Below are positions 1 to 5,350 of a DNA stretch of 6,326 nucleotides, piece by piece. A program made the position numbers and the translations under genes. The notes beneath the pieces are model-generated. The model did not search any database. It was not told where the DNA came from and saw nothing but the letters and a program-made list of their open reading frames with translations. Positions within the stretch are counted from its first letter, which is position 1, and every line of letters begins with the position of its first letter. The stretch covers positions 1 through 6,326 of the forward strand of contig JAEWHT010000105.1 in the NCBI GenBank assembly GCA_023387695.1, read 5' to 3'. The DNA comes from Pseudomonadota bacterium (lineage in GTDB: Bacteria > Pseudomonadota > Alphaproteobacteria > Rhizobiales > Xanthobacteraceae).

Positions 1-92
1 TCGTCCCGCATATGTTCGACAACCCGACCCAGCAGGCCGCGCGCGTGATCTGGGTCACGACGCTGCGCCAGACCGATTCGCCGGCCAGTTGA
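1..92 (+). CDS. C-terminal fragment of a cupin-domain protein, possibly an XRE-cupin regulator
   Basis: The frame is open from the left edge (first full codon at base 3) to a TGA at 90-92, giving about 29 residues. The peptide contains VPHMFDNPTQQAARVIWVTT and ends in DSPAS. The pattern P-H-x3-N-P followed by a hydrophobic strand (ARVIWVTT) resembles the second conserved motif and last beta-strand of a cupin barrel. It is most like the C-terminal sensory cupin found in many XRE-type transcriptional regulators, but a stand-alone cupin ends the same way. The start and any DNA-binding domain lie outside the window, so the regulator reading is inference. It runs in the same direction as the downstream kinase gene, with 138 bases between them, so co-transcription is possible but not shown. 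Confidence 0.6.
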   Translation, partial: VPHMFDNPTQQAARVIWVTTLRQTDSPAS

Positions 93-98
93 GGCCCG

Positions 99-120
99 GG
101 CATCGGCTCGCCCCGATACC
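99..120 (+). other. Weak inverted repeat just after the upstream gene
   Basis: ATCGG (102-106) and CCGAT (113-117) are complementary around a 6-base loop. The arms extend to GG/CC (99-100 and 119-120) across one mismatch. It lies seven bases past the stop of the upstream gene, where a terminator would be expected, but no T-run follows, so it does not meet the usual criteria for intrinsic termination. It could be a weak or Rho-assisted 3' end, or chance in GC-rich DNA. Confidence 0.22.
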
Positions 121-187
121 GCCGGAAATTGCCCTCGACGCCGCCTCAGGGAGCCTGTAGCTCACATGGAACCGGCCTCTTGACTGA

Positions 188-206
188 GCGGACATTGGGG
201 GTCCGC
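188..206. promoter_or_regulatory. Perfect 6-bp inverted repeat upstream of the hybrid kinase
   Basis: GCGGAC (188-193) and GTCCGC (201-206) form an exact inverted repeat around the 7-base spacer ATTGGGG. It ends 24 bases before the kinase start codon. In DNA it could be an operator; in RNA it would be a short GC-rich hairpin in the 5' leader. No T-run follows, which argues against a terminator. A 6-bp match can arise by chance in GC-rich sequence, so the functional reading is tentative. Confidence 0.28.
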
Positions 207-230
207 GGCTGACGTCGTTGGTGTGAGACA

Positions 231-2084
231 ATGAAACTCAGGGGGCTTCTGACATCAGCGATGGCCGCGCAGGTCGTCGTGACCACGGCGGCCCTGCTTG
301 CCTCCTACACCGTGACCGGACCCGGCTTCGGCATTGCCCAGATCTTAGGCCTGCTGGTGAGCGCCGCCGTTGCGGTGCTGCTTGCACGGCTCTGCACACG
401 CGCGATCGAGACGGCCCAAGACAAGCGCATGGCCGCGCAATTGGCCGAACAGGCGGAATCGAGCACGCAGATGACCCGGGCCGTCATCAAGACCGCACTC
501 GATGCCTTCGTTCAAACCGATGAAAACGGAATCGTTCTGGAGTGGAACGTTCAGGCCGAAGCGCTGACCGGATGGACGCGCCAGGAGGCGCTCGGCACTG
601 ACGTCGTCAACCTTCTCATCGCCGAGCCGCGTCGCGACGGTTTCAGGCAACGCATGATGCGCCTCCTGCCGGAGCTCTCGAATACACCGATCGGCATCCG
701 CTTCGAGGCGACCCTGCTGCACCGGGAGGGCGACGAGATCCTGATCGAGGCGTCGAGCACGGCGCTTCACCTCGACGGCCACACCATCATCAACGTTTTC
801 GTCAAGGACATGACGCAAAAGCGCGCCGCCGAGGAACAGCTGATCCAGGCGCAGAAGATGGACGCAATCGGGCAACTCACCGGCGGCATCGCCCACGAAT
901 TCAACAACATGCTGACCGTGATCACGGGCACGATCGAGATCCTCGCCGATGCCGTGAAGGACAACCCGCCGCTCGCGACCATCACCAAGCTGATCAGCGA
1001 AGCCGCCGATCGCGGCGCGGCGTTGACGTCGAGCCTGCTGTCCTTTGCGCGCAAACAGGCGCTGCAGCCGGCCGAGATCGACGTCAACGACCTGCTCGAA
1101 GAGCTCGCGAAACTGCTGCTCGCGACCTTCGACAGGAAGATCGATATCGTGAAGAAGCTCGATGGCAACATCTGGCTCGCCTTCGCCGACCGCGGCCAGC
1201 TCTCATCGGCGCTGCTCAACCTCGCAATCAACGCCCGCGACGCGATGCCTGAGGGCGGCCGCTTGATGCTGACGACGCGCAACGTCGTGTTCGGCGTCCG
1301 CGAGGCTGTCGCGGTCGGCGCCGGCTATGCCGGCGACTATGTCGAGATCGAGATCGGCGACACCGGCACGGGTATTCCACGAGCCATTCAAGAACGCATC
1401 TTCGACCCCTTCTTCTCGACCAAGGAGGTCGGAAAGGGCACGGGGCTGGGCCTCAGCATGGTGTTCGGCTTCGTCAAGCAATCCGGCGGCGGCATCAAGG
1501 TCTCGTCCGCCGAAGGCGACGGCACGACATTCACGATCTACCTGCCGAAGGCCGAGACCAGCGTGCTTCGCCCCACCGGCTACGATGAGCGCAAGATCGT
1601 GGGCGGGACCGAAACCATCCTGTGTGTCGAGGACGACCGCGACGTCCGCAACTACGTCACGGTTCAGCTCGAAAGCCTCGGCTACAAGGTCATCCCTGCC
1701 GCCAACGCGAGCGAGGCACTCGCAATCGCCGCGGAGGGGACGTCGTTCGATCTGCTCTTTACCGATATCGTCATGGCCGGCGCGTTGAATGGACGAGAGC
1801 TCGCCGACCATATGGTGGCTGCGCGGCCCTCGTTACGGGTGCTGTTCACGTCGGGCTATGCCCATGACGCCCCGCATGGCCTGGGACAGGCCACCATCGG
1901 CGCGCCGCTCCTGACAAAGCCCTATCGCAAGGCCGAGCTGGCGCGCATGCTCCGCCGCTCGCTGGACACCGCAGTCGATGCCGCCGGCGATCCGATCCCG
2001 ACGCCCTATTCGGTGCAGGCCGAGGTCGAAAGTTTCTTGCGCAAGCAGGAGAGCGACGACGGCGCGACGCGATCACGAAAATAG
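231..2084 (+). CDS. Membrane-bound PAS-containing hybrid sensor histidine kinase
   Basis: A 617-residue hybrid kinase that would autophosphorylate on His and pass the phosphate to its own receiver. Two hydrophobic segments (about 8-28 and 34-53) sit either side of a very short loop, so there is no sizeable periplasmic sensor. A charged helix leads to a PAS domain (about 83-195), the likely sensing module. The HisKA H-box GGIAHEFNNML carries His222. The HATPase domain shows the N-box (LNLAINARDAMP, Asn334), G1 (DTGTGIP, 377-383), F-box (FDPFFSTK, 391-398) and G2 (GKGTGLGLS, 401-409). The C-terminal receiver (about 462-576) has acidic residues E467-D469, phospho-acceptor Asp512 and conserved Lys563, so all key residues are present. 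A stop at 210-212 leaves ATG 231 as the most upstream start; no strong Shine-Dalgarno is visible. There is no DNA-binding output domain, so a phosphotransfer partner or response regulator elsewhere is expected. The signal is unknown. Confidence 0.95.
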   Translation: MKLRGLLTSAMAAQVVVTTAALLASYTVTGPGFGIAQILGLLVSAAVAVLLARLCTRAIETAQDKRMAAQLAEQAESSTQMTRAVIKTALDAFVQTDENGIVLEWNVQAEALTGWTRQEALGTDVVNLLIAEPRRDGFRQRMMRLLPELSNTPIGIRFEATLLHREGDEILIEASSTALHLDGHTIINVFVKDMTQKRAAEEQLIQAQKMDAIGQLTGGIAHEFNNMLTVITGTIEILADAVKDNPPLATITKLISEAADRGAALTSSLLSFARKQALQPAEIDVNDLLEELAKLLLATFDRKIDIVKKLDGNIWLAFADRGQLSSALLNLAINARDAMPEGGRLMLTTRNVVFGVREAVAVGAGYAGDYVEIEIGDTGTGIPRAIQERIFDPFFSTKEVGKGTGLGLSMVFGFVKQSGGGIKVSSAEGDGTTFTIYLPKAETSVLRPTGYDERKIVGGTETILCVEDDRDVRNYVTVQLESLGYKVIPAANASEALAIAAEGTSFDLLFTDIVMAGALNGRELADHMVAARPSLRVLFTSGYAHDAPHGLGQATIGAPLLTKPYRKAELARMLRRSLDTAVDAAGDPIPTPYSVQAEVESFLRKQESDDGATRSRK

Positions 2085-2087
2085 GCG

Positions 2088-3113
2088 TTAGCTCATCCGC
2101 CGCCGCAGCGTGGCTGAGGGTGTCTCGCCGAATTTTTCGCGGTACGCTCCAGCCATGCGGCCGAGGTGGGTGAAGCCGAGGTCGAAAGCAATGTCGGTGA
2201 TCGAGACGTCGGGCGACGCCTGCGCGAGCCGGGCATGGAGACCGGCGAGGCGCATATCGAGCAGCATCTCCGAGATCGATACCCCGAAGTGACGACGGAA
2301 GCCGAGCTGGAGTGCACGGATGCCGATGCCGGACGTCCCGGCGAGCTGCGCGAGGTCGAGTGGCTCGCCGGCATTTTCGGAAAGGTAATCCCTCGCGGCG
2401 CGGAGCGCGCGCGGCAGACGCTCGGCCTGGCCCGAGAAGGTCCTGATCGCATCCGACAGGCCATGCCGCTGGCCATTGAGGAGATGATCGACCAACGTCT
2501 CGCGCCAGTTTGCCATCGCGACCGGTGACAGCCGGCCGGACGGCCCGAGACGCTCGGAAAGCGTCATCAGCGCGTCGAGCTTGATCCGGAAATTGCACCC
2601 ACCCGGTGTATCCAGATCGATGATCGGATCGAATTCGACTGTATCCATCGCCCGACCCGACAACGCCGCGGCGCGTTGCTCCACCATGCGACGATCGAGC
2701 AGCAAGATCATTTGCGCACAATCGCGCCACATCATCCGGGTCGGGATCGTCGGCGACAGCAGCGACGCCGTCCGGTCCGGCGCGGCATTGAATTCGCTGG
2801 CGCCGGCGCGAATGTGCGCAGTCCCCGTCAGCGGGATCTGGACCAGGAAGAACCGATCGAGGCAGCCGGGGTCGATGCTGACCGATCCGCCATAGGCGAC
2901 ATAGTTGATGGAAAAGCCATCGAATGTCGCGCAATTGTGCCGGGCGGAGAAGCCGGGCGCGCGCGCCTGCGCCGGCTTGAGATCGTGCGGGCAGAAAATG
3001 CGACCGATCTGCTCGGCCGCTTCGTCGACATCATCGGTGGTGACGCGAGCGAAGTCCGCGAGCCGTTCGGCTGCGGGCGACCTTGTGCTCATTTCCTGCA
3101 CGGCTGCGGACAT
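2088..3113 (-). CDS. AraC-family transcriptional regulator with AraC-binding-like N-domain
   Basis: A 341-residue regulator read from ATG at 3113. Residues about 30-175 resemble the AraC-binding-like sensory domain (PF14525 type), a cupin-like fold in one-component regulators of catabolic genes. The C-terminus (about 236-341) is a two-helix-turn-helix AraC/XylS domain: the first HTH at about 253-277 (LDLAQLAGTSGIGIRALQLG), the second at about 304-328, ending in the family signature (SITDIAFDLGFTHLGRMAGA, then REKFGETPS). It is divergent from the cupin and FMO genes, the classic placement for a local activator that also controls itself; this role is inferred. The start is uncertain. ATG 3092 (334 aa) has AGGA too close to the codon, and a TTG at 3212 would add a tail running through the AT-rich promoter-like DNA, so 3113 is preferred. 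The stop lies three bases from the kinase stop. The effector is unknown. Confidence 0.92.
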   Translation of the reverse strand: MSAAVQEMSTRSPAAERLADFARVTTDDVDEAAEQIGRIFCPHDLKPAQARAPGFSARHNCATFDGFSINYVAYGGSVSIDPGCLDRFFLVQIPLTGTAHIRAGASEFNAAPDRTASLLSPTIPTRMMWRDCAQMILLLDRRMVEQRAAALSGRAMDTVEFDPIIDLDTPGGCNFRIKLDALMTLSERLGPSGRLSPVAMANWRETLVDHLLNGQRHGLSDAIRTFSGQAERLPRALRAARDYLSENAGEPLDLAQLAGTSGIGIRALQLGFRRHFGVSISEMLLDMRLAGLHARLAQASPDVSITDIAFDLGFTHLGRMAGAYREKFGETPSATLRRRMS

Positions 3114-3125
3114 CGTCGACCACGC

Positions 3126-3174
3126 TTCGCGTCGCGGAATTGCTTTAAGCCTATAATAGTTCCCCGGACGCGAA
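3126..3174. promoter_or_regulatory. Candidate operator dyad in the divergent AraC/cupin control region
   Basis: TTCGCGTC (3126-3133) and GACGCGAA (3167-3174) are exact inverted repeats with a 33-base spacer. Their centres are 41 bases apart, close to four helical turns. Just inside, GGAA (3136-3139) and TTCC (3160-3163) are also complementary about almost the same axis. The enclosed segment is the only AT-rich stretch in this intergenic region and contains TATAAT. The layout suits a dimeric regulator, plausibly the adjacent AraC protein, binding same-face half-sites around a promoter. AraC proteins more often use direct repeats, so another regulator is possible. The repeats are seen directly; the operator role is inferred. 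Confidence 0.45.
3152..3157 (+). promoter_or_regulatory. Possible -10 element (TATAAT) for the cupin gene; TATTAT on the opposite strand
   Basis: TATAAT is an exact match to the sigma-70 -10 consensus and stands out in GC-rich surroundings. No -35-like hexamer lies 16-18 bases upstream, which would suit an activator-dependent promoter. Initiation here would give a leader of roughly 135 bases before the cupin start. On the other strand TATTAT (3153-3158) lies about 40 bases before the AraC start, giving a short leader, so this patch could serve either or both genes. Confidence 0.35.
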
Positions 3175-3290
3175 AAGGGCTCGTGTCGCAAAATCGTCGT
3201 GCTGCACGGCAACAGCCGGGTGCGGATTCGTTTAGCGGATAGACAGCGGTCTGGACGTGGCCGAAGCTCGGTACCCGCCGGAGTTCATAT

Positions 3291-3295
3291 GGAGG
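3291..3295 (+). promoter_or_regulatory. Shine-Dalgarno that fixes the cupin start
   Basis: GGAGG at 3291-3295 is followed by five bases (CGAGC) and then ATG 3301. This is near-ideal spacing and favours 3301 over the in-frame ATG at 3289, which the GGAGG overlaps, and over a GTG at 3199 whose extension has no cupin-like content. Confidence 0.7.
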
Positions 3296-3300
3296 CGAGC

Positions 3301-3750
3301 ATGACTGCACTCGAAAAGGGCATTACCGCGAACGGGACAGGCTATGGCGGCAAGACCTGGAACATCCTGGGTCAGGTCTATTTCCCCAAGGCCGTCACCG
3401 ACTCCACTTTCGCGTTCGAAACCAACAGCGATCCCGGCCAGTTCGTGCCGGTGCACATTCACCCGACCCAGGACGAGTTCATCCTGGTGCAGGAAGGCAC
3501 GCTCGACCTCAAGCTCGACGGCAAATGGGTCAAGGCTCATGCCGGCGATCTCGTACGCATGCCCCGCGGCATCCCGCACGGATATTTCAACAAGTCCGAC
3601 AAGCCGTGCCGCGCGCTGTTCTGGGTCTCGCCGATGCAGAAACTCGAAGCGCTGTTCAACCAGCTCCACAATCTGACTGACCCTGCCGAAGTCGTGCGTA
3701 TCTCGGCGCTGCACGAGGTCGACTTCCTGCCGCCCGAGGCCAACGACTAG
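3301..3750 (+). CDS. Small single-domain cupin protein
   Basis: A 149-residue protein with one complete cupin barrel. Motif 1 is around residues 47-66, with HIHPTQDEF giving His52, His54 and Glu59 as metal ligands and Gly66 closing it. Motif 2 is GDLVRMPRGIPHGYFN (82-97), an exact G-x5-P-x-G-x2-H-x3-N, with His93 as the fourth ligand. All four metal ligands are intact, so it can be expected to bind Fe, Mn, Ni or Zn. The length fits cytosolic mono-cupins; no signal peptide is visible. Such proteins include dioxygenases, isomerases and simple binding proteins, often annotated loosely as quercetin-dioxygenase-like, and the reaction cannot be assigned. It is the first gene downstream of the divergent control region and precedes the monooxygenase in the same direction with a 106-base gap, so a role in the same pathway is likely. 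Start chosen from GGAGG five bases upstream. Confidence 0.9.
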   Translation: MTALEKGITANGTGYGGKTWNILGQVYFPKAVTDSTFAFETNSDPGQFVPVHIHPTQDEFILVQEGTLDLKLDGKWVKAHAGDLVRMPRGIPHGYFNKSDKPCRALFWVSPMQKLEALFNQLHNLTDPAEVVRISALHEVDFLPPEAND

Positions 3751-3774
3751 GCAGCCGCCTCTTCGTCTCTTCTC

Positions 3775-3788
3775 ACCTGCTTGCAGGT
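3775..3788. repeat. Inverted repeat ACCTGC-TT-GCAGGT between cupin and FMO genes
   Basis: ACCTGC (3775-3780) and GCAGGT (3783-3788) are exact inverted repeats separated by TT. In RNA this would fold with a 5-bp stem and a CTTG tetraloop; in DNA it is a compact near-palindrome that could bind a dimeric protein. It begins 24 bases past the cupin stop and just precedes a stronger hairpin. Confidence 0.4.
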
Positions 3789-3792
3789 CCGC

Positions 3793-3811
3793 CGGCCGCA
3801 CCTTGCGGCCG
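3793..3811 (+). other. Strong GC hairpin in the cupin-FMO intercistronic region
   Basis: CGGCCGCA (3793-3800), loop CCT (3801-3803) and TGCGGCCG (3804-3811) give a perfect 8-bp stem with a 3-base loop. No T-run follows, so it is not a standard intrinsic terminator. In an operon mRNA it could stabilise the cupin message, attenuate read-through, or mark a processing point. It ends 45 bases before the FMO ATG. The TTG at 3803 that would start a longer FMO frame falls inside this hairpin, which supports the downstream ATG. Confidence 0.5.
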
Positions 3812-3856
3812 AACGACGCCGCTTGCGCGCGAAACACATTGATTGCGAGCCATCCC

Positions 3857-5350
3857 ATGGTCAGCCCCAAGCATGTCTGCGTGATCGGCGCCGGCGTCTC
3901 CGGCCTCGCCACTGCCAAGGCGTTCTCCGCCCGCGGCCACCGTGTCACCATCGTCGAGCGCAGCACCGATCTCGGCGGCGTCTGGGAGCCGGCGCGCTCC
4001 TATCCGGAGGTGCAGACGCAAAGCCCGAAGGATCTCTACCGCTACACTGATCGCGCCATGCCGGACTCCTATCCGGAATGGCCGACCGGGCCGCAGGTCC
4101 ACGCCTATCTCACCGACTACGCGAAAAGCTTCGGCCTCGACCGCATGCTGCGCCTGAACACTGGGGTCGCCGGCATGGCGCGGCGCGCCGACGGCAAGCC
4201 GGGCTGGACGCTCACGCTATCAGGCAAGAACGGTACGACCACGAACGAGGATTTCGATTTCGTCGCGGTCTGCACCGGGCAGTTCAACGAGCCGCGCGAG
4301 CTGCATTGCCGCGGCGAAGGCAGCTTCCTGGACCAGGGCGGGCAGATCCTGCACTCGTCGAAATACAGCGATTCATCACTGGCAAAAGGACGCCGCGTCG
4401 TCGTGCTCGGTGGATCGAAATCGGCGACCGACATCGCCGTGAACGCGGTGAAGTCAGGCGCGCGCGAGGTGACCATCGTGATGCGCGAGCCGGTCTGGCG
4501 TATCCCCTATTTCATCGGCGGGCTCGTCAACTTCAAGCGCATCCTCTACATCCGCGCGCAAGAAGAGATGTTTGCCGGCTGGGGCATCAGCGCGATGTCA
4601 CGGCTTCGCTATCGCCTCGCAGCGCCGCTGATCTGGGCCAATTGGCGCGGGCTCGAGAGCCTGCTGAAAGCACAGCTCAAGCTCAACAAGTGCAAGATGG
4701 TGCCGAAGGAGCGGATCGAGGACGGCGTGAACTGCTCGGTCCCGATCGCAACGCCCGGATTCTATCCGATGGTCGCCGATGGCCGGATCAAGGCCGTATT
4801 CGGCAGCTTCGACCATTACGAGGGCGACACCATCGTGATGAGTGGCGGCGAGCGCATTGGTGCCGATGTCGCCGTGCTCGCGATCGGCTACAAGCTCGGC
4901 GTCCCCTTCCTGCCGGACGCCTATCAGCAGAAGCTCGTCGATGCGGACGGGCAGTACCGGCTCTACCGGCTGATCGCCAACCCCGATCTGCCCGACCTCG
5001 GCTTCGTCGGCTTCAACTCGTCGTTCTGCACCGTGCTCTGCGCCGATCTCGCCGCCAACTGGCTGGTGCGCTACGCCGACGGGCAATTGGCACGGCAGCC
5101 AACGGCGCAGCAGATGCGAGAGAACATCGAGACGATGCTGCATTTCAAGCGCGTGGAGCGGCCGGCCGCCGGCGTCTATGGCGGCTTGTGCGTCGCGCCT
5201 TATCACTTCCGCCATTTCGACGAGTTGATGGCCGATATCGGCGCAAAGACCCAGAAGCTTGGCGGGCCTGCCGGACACTTCCAGCCACCCAATGCCGACG
5301 CCTATGCAAAATTCCTGGCGTCAGCGCCGGAGTACCGGGCAGCGGGCTAG
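3857..5350 (+). CDS. Flavin-containing monooxygenase-like FAD/NAD(P)H oxidoreductase
   Basis: A 497-residue enzyme with the two-dinucleotide-fold plan of class B flavoprotein monooxygenases, which use NADPH, FAD and O2 to oxygenate N, S or carbonyl groups. The N-terminal FAD site is VIGAGVSG (Gly11, Gly13, Gly16), with Glu34 at the end of beta-2 to bind ribose, then GGVW (40-43). An FMO-like region follows (YPEW, later the strand VCTGQF, 138-143) and GQILHSSKY (162-170), matching the G-x3-H-x3-Y part of the FMO fingerprint but lacking its usual Phe two residues earlier. The NAD(P)H site is VLGGSKSATD (183-192), a KSA-type variant of GxGxSG. LAIGY (341-345) is the late conserved strand. ATG 3857 puts the FAD fold at the N-terminus as usual; its Shine-Dalgarno is weak. 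The gene probably shares a transcript with the cupin and regulation with the AraC protein. Whether it performs N/S-oxidation or Baeyer-Villiger chemistry is undecided. Confidence 0.9.
   Translation: MVSPKHVCVIGAGVSGLATAKAFSARGHRVTIVERSTDLGGVWEPARSYPEVQTQSPKDLYRYTDRAMPDSYPEWPTGPQVHAYLTDYAKSFGLDRMLRLNTGVAGMARRADGKPGWTLTLSGKNGTTTNEDFDFVAVCTGQFNEPRELHCRGEGSFLDQGGQILHSSKYSDSSLAKGRRVVVLGGSKSATDIAVNAVKSGAREVTIVMREPVWRIPYFIGGLVNFKRILYIRAQEEMFAGWGISAMSRLRYRLAAPLIWANWRGLESLLKAQLKLNKCKMVPKERIEDGVNCSVPIATPGFYPMVADGRIKAVFGSFDHYEGDTIVMSGGERIGADVAVLAIGYKLGVPFLPDAYQQKLVDADGQYRLYRLIANPDLPDLGFVGFNSSFCTVLCADLAANWLVRYADGQLARQPTAQQMRENIETMLHFKRVERPAAGVYGGLCVAPYHFRHFDELMADIGAKTQKLGGPAGHFQPPNADAYAKFLASAPEYRAAG
5347..5350. 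other. Palindromic CTAG used as stop codon by both convergent genes
   Basis: The FMO gene ends with TAG at 5348-5350 on the + strand. The TadG-like gene ends with TAG read from 5347-5349 on the - strand. The genes therefore overlap tail-to-tail by four bases within the palindrome CTAG, leaving no room for a terminator between them. Each transcript must run into the other gene's 3' end. Confidence 0.9.

Noticed and set aside
180..185. TTGACT as a -35 box for the hybrid kinase
   Set aside because: At the required 16-18 base spacing downstream the sequence is GC-only (CCGCGG region), with nothing resembling a -10 element.
1203..1811. - strand open frame antisense to the kinase ATPase and receiver regions
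   Set aside because: The opposite strand codes for exact HATPase and receiver motifs; the antisense product shows no domain.
1846..2934. Long - strand open frame spanning the end of the kinase and most of the AraC gene
   Set aside because: It is in a different frame from the AraC protein, with Arg/Pro-rich low-information translation and no motifs.
3136..3166. GGAAC-type general-stress (EcfG) promoter on the - strand of the divergent region
   Set aside because: A GGAAC is present on the minus strand, but no CGTT follows at 16-18 bases (AATT is found instead).
3114..3212. N-terminal extension of the AraC regulator to a TTG at 3212
   Set aside because: It would run through the AT-rich TATAAT region and dyad, adds no domain-like sequence and needs a rare start codon.
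3199..3300. N-terminal extension of the cupin to a GTG at 3199 or ATG at 3289
   Set aside because: The extension is Arg-rich and not cupin-like, and GGAGG at 3291-3295 is ideally placed for ATG 3301.
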